Positions 9,468 through 18,536 of a stretch of DNA of 32,179 nucleotides are shown here, in pieces. Source of the DNA: Bacteroidota bacterium (GTDB taxonomy: Bacteria; Bacteroidota; Bacteroidia; B-17B0; Aurantibacillaceae). Location of the stretch: NCBI GenBank assembly GCA_025963735.1, contig JAOQAF010000073.1, positions 1 through 32,179 of the forward strand. The letters run 5' to 3'. Under the pieces are notes generated by a model. It was not told the origin of the DNA. It did not search any database and saw only the letters and a program-made list of their open reading frames with translations. Made by a program: the position numbers and the translations under genes. The stretch's first letter is position 1, and each line of letters begins with the position of its first letter.

Positions 9468-11537
9468 TTATTCTTCTTCTCCGTCTTCCGTTTCTTTTTT
9501 GGTATCATTACCTTTTGGAACACCCGGATTTTTTGGAGCGTTAGGATCAACATAATCAAAACTTAATATTTTGAAGGTTGTTCTGCGATTCTTCTGGTGT
9601 AAAGCTTCTTTTTCTTCTTTAGATTTAGCTGCCTTAATAGTAGCATCAGAAACCAGGGGCTGAGTCATACCTAAACCTTTAGCTGTTAAGCGTGCTGCAG
9701 GAATTCCCTTTTCTTTTACAAGATAATCAACACAAGATTGCGCGCGGGCAGTTGATAAAGTCATGTTACTAACGGCCTTACCACGTGTATCAGTGTGAGA
9801 GTTTAACTCAACAATAATTGTTGGGTTATCCTTTAAAATATTGTACAGGTAATTAAGTGAATCTTTAGACTCCGGTTTAAGCGCGGCGCTTCCTAATTCA
9901 TACTGAATTTCAGGCATTCTTAAATCAGGTATAACGGGCTTTACCATAAAGTCTGCCGTAAAATTAGTAGACTCATCTTTCCCAATTGTTGAAATGATTC
10001 TTTGATCTTTATTAGCTAAATAACCATCTTTTGGAAATGAAGGTGATTTAGAGTTTTTACTGGTTTCAGTTGAAACGGTGTAAGTTACTTTCTCTTTTAA
10101 TTTATCTAATTTATAAGTACCGTCTTTTGCGGTTGTGAATTCGTTTATAGATCCGTCAGAACCTATAATTTTTACCTTAACCCCTTCAACGTTTTCTCCC
10201 TTACCTTTACCGGTATTAGTATTTCCTTCGCTTAATACAACACCTTTCAGGTTAAAAACTAAAGGAGGTAAATTAAATGACCAGATATCATCGCTTCCTT
10301 TTCCGCCTTCGCGGTTACTGGTAAAATATCCTTTTTGTTTTTTTCCTTCATAAACAATTCCAAAATCATCGGCTGAAGAATTAAGAGGATATTTAAGGTT
10401 TTCAACCGGCTTGGTGAATTTACCATCGGCTCCTGCTTCTGCAACAAAAATATCCATACCACCCATTCCCGGGTGATAGTTTGATGAGAAGTATAATTTT
10501 TTATTATCGTCGGAAATGGTTGGATACATTTCATCTCCTTCAGTATTTACGCTTGGCCCCGCATTAACCGGCTGACCCCAGGTGTTCGCTTTCGCATCAA
10601 ATGAACAGCTCCAGATATCAGCGCCGCCATAACCGCCACTCATTTTTGAAGTAAAATATAAAGTTTTTCCGTCCGCTGAAAGTGAAGGATGACCAAATTG
10701 AACGGTATCATTATTAAAAGGTAAACGTTGTGCTTCGCCCCAGGTACTGCCTTGTTTTTTAGCCATGAACAAAGCACATTTGTTTTGTTTGTTTTTTTCT
10801 TCAGGGCAACGGGTAAAGAAAATCATATCTCCTTTTTTACTTACCCATCCGCGGCCTTCATTAACAGGAGAAGAAATTGCAGGTGGTAAAAGAACAGGAG
10901 TAGACCATTTTCCGTTTTTATCTAATTTTGTTTCATATACATCTGAGTGATTTGTGCCAAGGTTAATTTCCTGAGAACCTAATGCTCCCTCTCTGCGGGA
11001 TGTAAAAATTAATGTCTGATATTTTTTGTCGCTGTAGCTCGGAGCGTAATCGCTTTCTTTTGAGTTGATTAAGGACATGTTCTCAATTTTGTAACGTTGA
11101 GGAGCATCTTTCCACTGTTGTGCAAGTTCACACGATTTTACGCCTAAATCTCCTTTTTTACTGTCGCCGCCTTTTGATTTGTAGTTGTTATATTCTACAA
11201 TCGCTTCAGGATATTTTTGCTGAACTTTTAAAACTTCAGCCAAACGTAAATAAACTGTAGGATCATCAAAATTAGAAGCGATCGCTTTCTGATAGTATGT
11301 TTCAGCACCTTTGTAATCGTTAATTTCCTGACAAGCAATACCTGATTTGTAAAGGATCATTGGTTTCTTCTCTTTTGAAGCCTGACCATACACCTGCTTA
11401 TACATGTTTAAAGCATTAAAATACTGGCGGGCTTCGAAGCTCGCATCGGCTTTTTTTAATAGTTTTTGTGAAAATCCGGAAGCCATTAAAATAACAGTGG
11501 CTAAAGCTGTTAAAGTAAGTCTAGTATTGTGTTTCAT
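9468..11537 (-). CDS. OmpA family protein with TPR, PD40/WD40-like propeller and carboxypeptidase-regulatory-like domain (PorE-like architecture)
   Basis: 689 aa; TPR-like YFNALNMYKQVYGQ...YKGAETYYQKAI; PD40-type blades GHPSLSADGKTLYFTSKMSGGYGGADIW and MYPTISDDNKKLYFSSNYHPGMGGMDIF; CRD-like GENVEGVKVKIIGSDGSINEFTTAKDGTYKLDKL; OmpA-C IVELNSHTDTRGKAVSNMTLSTARAQSCVDYLVKEKGIPAARLTAKGLGMTQPL. Confidence 0.93.
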   Translation of the reverse strand: MKHNTRLTLTALATVILMASGFSQKLLKKADASFEARQYFNALNMYKQVYGQASKEKKPMILYKSGIACQEINDYKGAETYYQKAIASNFDDPTVYLRLAEVLKVQQKYPEAIVEYNNYKSKGGDSKKGDLGVKSCELAQQWKDAPQRYKIENMSLINSKESDYAPSYSDKKYQTLIFTSRREGALGSQEINLGTNHSDVYETKLDKNGKWSTPVLLPPAISSPVNEGRGWVSKKGDMIFFTRCPEEKNKQNKCALFMAKKQGSTWGEAQRLPFNNDTVQFGHPSLSADGKTLYFTSKMSGGYGGADIWSCSFDAKANTWGQPVNAGPSVNTEGDEMYPTISDDNKKLYFSSNYHPGMGGMDIFVAEAGADGKFTKPVENLKYPLNSSADDFGIVYEGKKQKGYFTSNREGGKGSDDIWSFNLPPLVFNLKGVVLSEGNTNTGKGKGENVEGVKVKIIGSDGSINEFTTAKDGTYKLDKLKEKVTYTVSTETSKNSKSPSFPKDGYLANKDQRIISTIGKDESTNFTADFMVKPVIPDLRMPEIQYELGSAALKPESKDSLNYLYNILKDNPTIIVELNSHTDTRGKAVSNMTLSTARAQSCVDYLVKEKGIPAARLTAKGLGMTQPLVSDATIKAAKSKEEKEALHQKNRRTTFKILSFDYVDPNAPKNPGVPKGNDTKKETEDGEEE

Positions 11538-11695
11538 ACTTTAATTTAGGGTTAATATGCTGCTAATATAGGAGTTTTTATTATAAAGAGAAAAAAAAAT
11601 AAATTTTTTACTTATATTTATTAAAATTGTGTTTTTGTATTTCAGCCACACGCTTTGTTAATTAAATTCTAAGGTATTTTCATCAAAAATTTTTA

Positions 11696-12814
11696 ATGTC
11701 AGGCATATATCTTCACATTCCTTTTTGTAAACAAGCTTGTAATTATTGCGATTTTCATTTCAGTACACGGTTAAATAATAAAGGGGATGTTGTAAATTCC
11801 ATTCTTAAAGAAATAGAAGTAAGAAAGGAATATCTTATCGATAAAAACCTTAAAAGTATATATTTCGGAGGCGGAACTCCGAGCCTTCTTACGAATACTG
11901 AACTGGCCATGATAATGGAACGTTTACGCGCCGGTTTTAGTTTTAATAAAGATATTGAAATTACACTGGAAGCTAATCCCGATGATATTAATAAAATAAA
12001 ATTAGAGGAGTGGGGCAGAGAAGGTATAAACCGTTTAAGCATCGGACTCCAAAGCTTTAATGAAGAGGAACTGAAATGGATGAACCGCGCGCATTCTGCC
12101 GTTGAATCGGTTAATTCGGTTAAAATGGCTCAGGATAAAGGATTCGAAAATATTTCAATTGACCTTATATATGGCAGTAAATTTCAAACGTTGCTTTCCT
12201 GGGAAAAAACCTTGTTACAGGCCCTTGATCTTTCAACCCGGCATATCTCCTCCTACAATTTAACCATTGAAAATAAAACCGTACTCGGAACAAAGCTCAG
12301 TAAAGGAAATGAGCCCGCTGTAAACGATGAACTTAGCAGTTCACAGTTTTTATTAATGCTGGAGATGCTTGCTGACAATGAATTTATTCAGTATGAAATT
12401 TCAAATTTTGGGAAGAAGAATTATTTTGCCGTACATAACACTAATTACTGGTTAGGTGAACATTATCTGGGCCTTGGCCCCTCAGCCCACTCCTTTAATG
12501 GTAACAGCCGTCAATGGAACATTAAAAACAATTCGCTTTATTCAGAACGTTTAAAAACAGGCAAAGCCTTTTTTGAAGTCGAGTCGTTAAGTCTGAAAGA
12601 AAAATATAATGAATATGTATTAACCCGTTTAAGAACCATATGGGGATGTGATAGCAAAGAAATAGAAGCACAGTTTGGTTTTTCTGTTGCTGATCATTTT
12701 AAAAAACTAATACGGAAGAAAAATAATTTCATAATAGAAAACTCCGGTGTTTTCACTCTAAACAAGGCGGGTAAATTGCAGGCTGATGGTATTGCGGCTT
12801 ATTTGTTTCTTTGA
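11696..12814 (+). CDS. hemW: Radical SAM family heme chaperone HemW
   Basis: 372 aa; GIYLHIPFCKQACNYCDFHFS, SIYFGGGTPSLLTNTEL, TLEANPDDI, NRLSIGLQSF, ISIDLIYG, YEISNFGK, GLGPSAHSF. Confidence 0.95.
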   Translation: MSGIYLHIPFCKQACNYCDFHFSTRLNNKGDVVNSILKEIEVRKEYLIDKNLKSIYFGGGTPSLLTNTELAMIMERLRAGFSFNKDIEITLEANPDDINKIKLEEWGREGINRLSIGLQSFNEEELKWMNRAHSAVESVNSVKMAQDKGFENISIDLIYGSKFQTLLSWEKTLLQALDLSTRHISSYNLTIENKTVLGTKLSKGNEPAVNDELSSSQFLLMLEMLADNEFIQYEISNFGKKNYFAVHNTNYWLGEHYLGLGPSAHSFNGNSRQWNIKNNSLYSERLKTGKAFFEVESLSLKEKYNEYVLTRLRTIWGCDSKEIEAQFGFSVADHFKKLIRKKNNFIIENSGVFTLNKAGKLQADGIAAYLFL

Positions 12815-12834
12815 TTCATAGAACTTTTTTAAGT

Positions 12835-12865
12835 TTTGGTTGGTTGTTTTTTTATTTTAAATTTG
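12835..12865 (+). promoter_or_regulatory. Bacteroidota-type sigma-ABfr promoter upstream of the 12891 gene
   Basis: TTTG (12835-12838), 19-nt spacer, TAAATTTG (12858-12865), matching the TTTG / TAnnTTTG consensus; start codon 25 nt downstream. Confidence 0.6.
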
Positions 12866-12890
12866 GAAACTAAATTTTAAACTGTATTGT

Positions 12891-13331
12891 ATGTTTGATT
12901 TAAAAACTGCTGTCACCAATATTGCCGAAAAGTGGAAATATAAAATGGAGGAAATCACTCCGGGTATTTTCAGAATGGATGTGGCTTTAAAAATGAAAGA
13001 TGATTCCTGGCGCTATCAATTTGTGTATATATGGATAATTGCCGGCCGGCATTTTGGCAAGGACGTTGTTTATATGAACAGCAGGTGTGGCGAATACAAC
13101 CCGAATCTTAACCATTATAAAATTATAAAGGAAAGTGGTTACGGAACATATGCCCAGGTTACCATTACTACCGATAAAAGGGCGGATGGTTCACCATGCG
13201 AAACGGTAATTGTGCAGGCCGTACAACCGGTGGAACTAACCAACGAAACTATTTTGAACGAGGTAATATATGACGTGGCATATAATGCCGATATTATTGA
13301 AGAAAGTTATTTCGGAGGAGATAATAACTAA
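12891..13331 (+). CDS. Hypothetical cytosolic protein
   Basis: 146 aa; no signal peptide; MFDLKTAVTNIAEKWKYKMEEITPGIFRMDVALKMKDDSWRYQFVYIW; good coding character, no family recognised. Confidence 0.75.
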   Translation: MFDLKTAVTNIAEKWKYKMEEITPGIFRMDVALKMKDDSWRYQFVYIWIIAGRHFGKDVVYMNSRCGEYNPNLNHYKIIKESGYGTYAQVTITTDKRADGSPCETVIVQAVQPVELTNETILNEVIYDVAYNADIIEESYFGGDNN

Positions 13332-13379
13332 GTTCAAAAAGGCCTTAAGCACGGAAAGCGAAAATGTGTCAAAGTTTTA

Positions 13380-13410
13380 TTTGTGCATTTCAGTATTTTT
13401 TGTTTACTTG
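13380..13410 (+). promoter_or_regulatory. Possible Bacteroidota promoter upstream of the lipoprotein gene
   Basis: TTTG (13380-13383), 19-nt spacer, TTTACTTG (13403-13410); the -7 element is imperfect. Confidence 0.3.
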
Positions 13411-13445
13411 CGGCGATTTAATCCTTCAAAAACATTAATTTGTCG

Positions 13446-14369
13446 ATGAATATTTATAGAAAAATGCTAAACAAAAAAATTCTTGCACCCTTAGTTTTCG
13501 GTGTAGTAACAGCCGGTATTTTTGCTTCGTGCGGAGATCCTAAAAAAGATGATTCAAAAGATGATATCGTGGAAGCGGTTGATACTGTGAAAGCTTCTGT
13601 GTTAAACGTAGGCGGAGAATTATTCAGCGTTCCCTCTCCTATACAAACTGCTCTTTTAATTCAAAAAAGCGGTATTACTTATGATAAGGCCGTTTTAAAC
13701 GCCTCCAATAAGGTAAATACTTTTTCAACTGATTACGCCAGGTCACTTAACCTTGGTATTTACGGCGCTGATCTTGGATACGTATCCTTATACAACCAAA
13801 CCCAGGATGCATTGGGTTATTTAGCTTCGGTTAAGCAACTGGCCGATAAGCTTGGAATTTCAGCGGCTTTCGATGCATCTACAATGGAAAGGATTCAAAA
13901 GAATGTAACCAATAAAGATAGTATGATGGTGTTGGTGGGTATTGCATACCGCGGAAGCGATGCTTATCTTAAGAATAATCAGCGTACTGATGTGAGCAGT
14001 CTTATTTTAGCCGGTGGATGGATTGAAAGTATGCATTTCTCTATTTCAGCCTATAAACAAAAACCTAATAATGATATTAAATACCGAATTGCCGAGCAAA
14101 GACAAGCTCTTGGAAGTTTAATAAAAATTTTAGGTAATAATAAAACCCAGGAAGTAGTTGATTTAACTGCACAATTAACTGAACTTTCCAAAATTTACGA
14201 AACCATTCAGTTTAAATATACTTTTGCCGCGCCTAAGGATGATACAGCTAAAAAAATGACATATATTAACAGCACCACTGAAGTGGTTGTTACAGATGAA
14301 CAGATCATTAAAATAAGCGACAAGATTACCGCGATAAGAAATAAAATAGTTAATACCACTCAATCCTAA
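13446..14369 (+). CDS. Predicted lipoprotein of unknown function
   Basis: ATG at 13446 (the track uses TTG at 13440); lipobox-like ILAPLVFGVVTAGIFASCGDPKKDDSKDD; helix-rich body. Confidence 0.8.
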   Translation: MNIYRKMLNKKILAPLVFGVVTAGIFASCGDPKKDDSKDDIVEAVDTVKASVLNVGGELFSVPSPIQTALLIQKSGITYDKAVLNASNKVNTFSTDYARSLNLGIYGADLGYVSLYNQTQDALGYLASVKQLADKLGISAAFDASTMERIQKNVTNKDSMMVLVGIAYRGSDAYLKNNQRTDVSSLILAGGWIESMHFSISAYKQKPNNDIKYRIAEQRQALGSLIKILGNNKTQEVVDLTAQLTELSKIYETIQFKYTFAAPKDDTAKKMTYINSTTEVVVTDEQIIKISDKITAIRNKIVNTTQS

Positions 14370-14391
14370 TTAATACTAATCATAATAAAAT

Positions 14392-14820
14392 ATGAAGAAA
14401 TTTGTTTTTATTTTATCAATTGTTGCCGCCTCCTCCTTTCTTAACAAGGCCAACGCGCAATGTGATACTATTGCCAATATCTGCGCCAAACATATTATTT
14501 CTACCTTCATTTCCGACGGACAGCAATACCGCGCCTTACTTTTAAATTCAGAAGAAACTGCAGAATTTCATTCCACTTTTTTTGGCGAGACTACTTATCG
14601 TATTGCTGCATGCAGCGGTACTTCCGATGGTAATTTAGTTTTTAATATCTATGATCAGGAACGCAATTTATTATTTACTAACCGTAAACAAAAAAATGCT
14701 CCTTATTGGGATTTCAAAGTAAAGTCCACTCTTGAAACTATTATCGAAGCCCAGTTAGACGCTAACAGAAATCCCGGGTCGGGCTGCGCGGTTATTCTTA
14801 TTGGTTTCAAGCAAAAATAG
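14392..14820 (+). CDS. Small secreted protein of unknown function
   Basis: 142 aa; signal peptide MKKFVFILSIVAASSFLNKANAQ; mature part has Cys pairs (CDTIANIC, AACSG, GSGCAV). Confidence 0.75.
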   Translation: MKKFVFILSIVAASSFLNKANAQCDTIANICAKHIISTFISDGQQYRALLLNSEETAEFHSTFFGETTYRIAACSGTSDGNLVFNIYDQERNLLFTNRKQKNAPYWDFKVKSTLETIIEAQLDANRNPGSGCAVILIGFKQK

Positions 14821-14855
14821 TATTTAACAGACGCATTTCATTATATGAAAAAATT

Positions 14856-14887
14856 AAAGGATAAAGTTCAGCTTTATCCTTTTTTTG
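14856..14887 (+). terminator. Rho-independent terminator after the 14392-14820 gene
   Basis: aaaGGATAAAG-ttcag-CTTTATCCttttttt: perfect stem, 5-nt loop, T-tract. Confidence 0.92.
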
Positions 14888-14907
14888 TATATTAGATTGC
14901 TTAACAA

Positions 14908-15387
14908 ATGAAGCGCATTTTTTTTATCATATTCCTGTTTGTTTCGGCAATTTCAATTGCTCAAAGTGAGTGTACCTTTATTAAAGATACGCTTACTGTT
15001 GCTAAAGAAAATAAAGTAGTAACTGCCGAGATGTTGCAAACCACATTTAAAAATAAAACCGTGGTTCAAATTATTAAAACTGAAGCGGGTAAATATTATC
15101 TAAAATTTATTGTGTTTGAAAATTTATATTTTAACAGGATTGATTTGCTTGAAATTAAATCGGGTACAAAAAGTTTTTATGCTAAAGAAACAACCCAATA
15201 CAGGCGTGATAAATATTCAGGTTTTTATCTGATAGAAATCTATAAAAATTATATAGGCACCCTAAGACAGGATGGAGTTACTTCCATTGTTTTTAATAAA
15301 GCCGAAACAATATTTACAAAGCAAGACTGCGAACTGATAAAACAAATGGCAAAATGTTTTTACGACGCAATTTCCCCCAAAAAATAA
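14908..15387 (+). CDS. Small secreted protein of unknown function
   Basis: 159 aa; signal peptide MKRIFFIIFLFVSAISIAQ; no recognised domain. Confidence 0.7.
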   Translation: MKRIFFIIFLFVSAISIAQSECTFIKDTLTVAKENKVVTAEMLQTTFKNKTVVQIIKTEAGKYYLKFIVFENLYFNRIDLLEIKSGTKSFYAKETTQYRRDKYSGFYLIEIYKNYIGTLRQDGVTSIVFNKAETIFTKQDCELIKQMAKCFYDAISPKK

Positions 15388-15396
15388 AAGAAAACT

Positions 15397-18300
15397 ATGA
15401 GTGAACGAATACTTAGAGCCCTGATGCAGATGTTTGCAATTATTGCAAAGGTCGACGGAATTAATAACACAGGAAGGCAAATCGTACAATCTTTTTTAAA
15501 GCAGCAATTAAGCCAGGAGCAGGTGCAAACTTATCTTGCCATTTTTGATGAGTATCTTGAATCACATCAGCAGGCCGGAAAAAAGAAAGAAGGAGCCGCT
15601 AAACGCACCTCTGTAAATTCAGTAAAAGTTTTAAAAATCTGTAATCAGATTAATCAGGAACTTGAACAGCCACAAAAAGTAATTGTGTTGCTGCGTTTGC
15701 TCGAATTTATTTATTCCAGTAACGAAATCTCGGAACAGGAATATGAATTTGTTATTACGGTGGCTGAGTCATTTAATATTCCGCTTGAAGAGTTTCAGGC
15801 ATTAAAATCATTTATTGAAGATAAATCTGAAGTAATTCCCGATTCTCCGAACCTTCTTGTAATTAATAATAAAGAAAAAGGATACGAGAATCACACCAAA
15901 CATATTTACAGCGAAACTATCACTCAGGACATTCGCATCCTGCAAATACAAAGCGTTGGCATGTACGTGCTTCGCATTTATGGCAATCTTGAGTTAATTT
16001 TAAACGGACAGGGCATTTCAAAAGAACGTGTTCATATTTTCACTCCGGGATCTTCTATCCGTTCAAGTAAAATAAAACCGATTTATTACAGCGATGTTAT
16101 AAGTCGTTTTTTAAGTGATGAATCGCAGGCTAAAATAACATTTGAAGTTAAAAACCTTGAATACAAATTTCCGGGCGGCAAGCTTGGCTTGCGTGATGTG
16201 AATATTAATGAAGACAGCGGTAAACTAATTGGAATCATGGGTGGTTCCGGTGCCGGAAAGTCCACCTTACTCAACGTTTTAAACAGCATGGAAACTCCTT
16301 CAGGAGGAGCTGTTAAAATTAACGGTAAAAATATTCATACAGAAAAAGAACAAATTAAAGGTGTTATAGGGCATGTAAGTCAGGATGACCTTTTAATTGA
16401 AGAACTAACGGTTTATCAGAATTTATTTTATAACGCAAAGTTGTGTTTTGGAAATTTAACCGATGAAGAAATAAGCAAACGTTGCAACGACCTTCTTGCC
16501 GATTTAGGTTTGAGCGAAACCCGCATGCTTAAGGTTGGATCTCCTCTTGAAAAAACAATTTCGGGCGGCCAGCGTAAACGTTTAAATATTGGTTTGGAAT
16601 TAATCCGTCAGCCAAGTGTTTTATTTGTAGATGAACCTACTTCGGGTCTTTCTTCCCGCGACTCTGAAAACATTATGGATCTTTTAAAGGAACTGGCGTT
16701 AAAAGGCAAACTTATATTTGTGGTTATACATCAGCCATCATCAGATATTTATAAAATGTTTGATAAATTAATGATTCTTGATGTGGGCGGTTATCCTATT
16801 TATTACGGAAACCCGGTTGATGCGGTGAGTTATTTTAAACGTTTGGTTAATCACGTTAATGCTGAAGAATCTGAATGCTGGAATTGCGGTAACGTAAACC
16901 CCGAACAAATATTTAATATCATTGAAAGCAAGGTATTGGACGAATACGGAAATTTAACGTATACAAGGAAGGTGAAGCCGGCTGAATGGAATGTTCATTA
17001 TAAAGAATTAATTGAAAGCAACATTCACGCTGAAAAAAAACATACAGAAATTCCGGCAAGTATTTTTAAAATCCCAAATGTATTAAAGCAGTTTAAAGTG
17101 TTTATCACGCGCGACGTAAAGAGTAAGCTTACCAATACTCAATACATGCTTATCAGTTTCCTCGAAGCTCCGTTCCTTGCATTCATTCTCGCTTTTCTTG
17201 TAAGGTATTATAATACCGATGATGAAACTTCCAAGGGATACATTTTCAATCAAAACTCCAACATGACAGCCTATATGTTTATGTCGGTTGTTGTGGCTTT
17301 GTTTGTTGGACTAACAGTTAGTGCCGAAGAGATCATTCGCGACCGTAAGATCAGAAAACGTGAATCATTTTTAAACTTAAGTCTTGGAAGTTATCTATGG
17401 AGTAAAATCATTATCATGTTTACACTGTCGGCTATTCAAACGTTAACTTTTATTATTGTTGGAAACCTGATCATGGGCGTTAAAGGTTTGTTCGTTGATT
17501 ACTGGTTAGTGTTGTTCAGTGCTTCATGTTTTGCCAACATGCTGGGTTTAAATATTTCTTCGGCTTTTAACAGCGCCGTTACTATTTATATTTTAATTCC
17601 GTTTTTAATTATACCTCAGTTATTATTGGCCGGTGTAGTTGTTAAGTTTGATAAATTAAATCCTCTTGTTGCAAAAGAAGGAGGCGTTTCTATTTATGGA
17701 GAGGCAATGGCAAGCCGCTGGGCTTTTGAAGCTCTTGCGGTTGATCAGTATAAAGAAAATGCATTCGGAAAAAGATTTTATCAGGTGGATAAAAGCCTGA
17801 GTGTTGCCAATTACAAAAACAATTACTGGAATGTGAAGGTTGACAACAAAAGAATTAAAATTGATAAAAATCTGAAAGAAGGAAAAAAACCGTCGGAGTT
17901 AAAAGCAGATATTGATATTTTAAGAAACGGTATTCTAACCGAAACGCTCAGTAATAAAGGACGAGTAAAGTGTCCGGTGGTTAATGATATAACTGTAGAA
18001 AAATACACTGCCGCTGTTTCGGCCGGGGTTAAAGATTATCTCACCGAATTAAAACGTTATTACCAATCTGTTGACAAGAAAGCGAGAGAGCTGAAAGATA
18101 AAATTACACATAAAATGCAGGATGAACTTGGCGGAAATCAGGCATTCGTTGACTTCAAAGATCAGTACGAAAATGAAAGCTTGTCGCGCCTGGTTACCAA
18201 TGCCAATGATTTTGGAAGCGAGGCCTGTCTTGAAAAAGACGGAAGATTTATTCAAACCATTGATCCCATTTTTGCTGATCCTACTGAATCTAAAATAGGA

Positions 18301-18483
18301 AGCGCGCATTTCTTCGCTCCGCGTAAAAATTTCCTTGGAAGATATTATTCCACATTTAGTTTCAATATCTGCGTCATCTGGCTCATGAGTTTTGTTCTGA
18401 TGATAACCCTATACTTCGATGTTTTTAAAAGAGTATTGGATGCCATTGGAAATATTAGTTTATTCAACAAAAAAAGAGCGTAA
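15397..18483 (+). CDS. ABC transporter ATP-binding/permease fusion (ABCG-like half transporter) with N-terminal TerB-like domain
   Basis: 1028 aa; TerB-like MSERILRALMQMFAIIAKVDG...SNEISEQEYEFV; Walker A IGIMGGSGAGKSTLL, signature ISGGQRKRLNIGLELI, Walker B PSVLFVDEPTSGLSS, H-loop VVIHQPSSDIYKMFD; C-terminal TM helices. Confidence 0.92.
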   Translation: MSERILRALMQMFAIIAKVDGINNTGRQIVQSFLKQQLSQEQVQTYLAIFDEYLESHQQAGKKKEGAAKRTSVNSVKVLKICNQINQELEQPQKVIVLLRLLEFIYSSNEISEQEYEFVITVAESFNIPLEEFQALKSFIEDKSEVIPDSPNLLVINNKEKGYENHTKHIYSETITQDIRILQIQSVGMYVLRIYGNLELILNGQGISKERVHIFTPGSSIRSSKIKPIYYSDVISRFLSDESQAKITFEVKNLEYKFPGGKLGLRDVNINEDSGKLIGIMGGSGAGKSTLLNVLNSMETPSGGAVKINGKNIHTEKEQIKGVIGHVSQDDLLIEELTVYQNLFYNAKLCFGNLTDEEISKRCNDLLADLGLSETRMLKVGSPLEKTISGGQRKRLNIGLELIRQPSVLFVDEPTSGLSSRDSENIMDLLKELALKGKLIFVVIHQPSSDIYKMFDKLMILDVGGYPIYYGNPVDAVSYFKRLVNHVNAEESECWNCGNVNPEQIFNIIESKVLDEYGNLTYTRKVKPAEWNVHYKELIESNIHAEKKHTEIPASIFKIPNVLKQFKVFITRDVKSKLTNTQYMLISFLEAPFLAFILAFLVRYYNTDDETSKGYIFNQNSNMTAYMFMSVVVALFVGLTVSAEEIIRDRKIRKRESFLNLSLGSYLWSKIIIMFTLSAIQTLTFIIVGNLIMGVKGLFVDYWLVLFSASCFANMLGLNISSAFNSAVTIYILIPFLIIPQLLLAGVVVKFDKLNPLVAKEGGVSIYGEAMASRWAFEALAVDQYKENAFGKRFYQVDKSLSVANYKNNYWNVKVDNKRIKIDKNLKEGKKPSELKADIDILRNGILTETLSNKGRVKCPVVNDITVEKYTAAVSAGVKDYLTELKRYYQSVDKKARELKDKITHKMQDELGGNQAFVDFKDQYENESLSRLVTNANDFGSEACLEKDGRFIQTIDPIFADPTESKIGSAHFFAPRKNFLGRYYSTFSFNICVIWLMSFVLMITLYFDVFKRVLDAIGNISLFNKKRA

Positions 18484-18536
18484 CTTTGTAAATCAAGATC
18501 ATAGTTTATAAGGTTATATTTTAAAGGATTTATTAC

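Noticed and set aside
10135-10950. Short ORFs (10135-10353 +, 10259-10534 -, 10765-10950 +) inside the OmpA-family gene
   Set aside because: They lie fully within the strongly supported 9468-11537 CDS in other frames; low-complexity translations.
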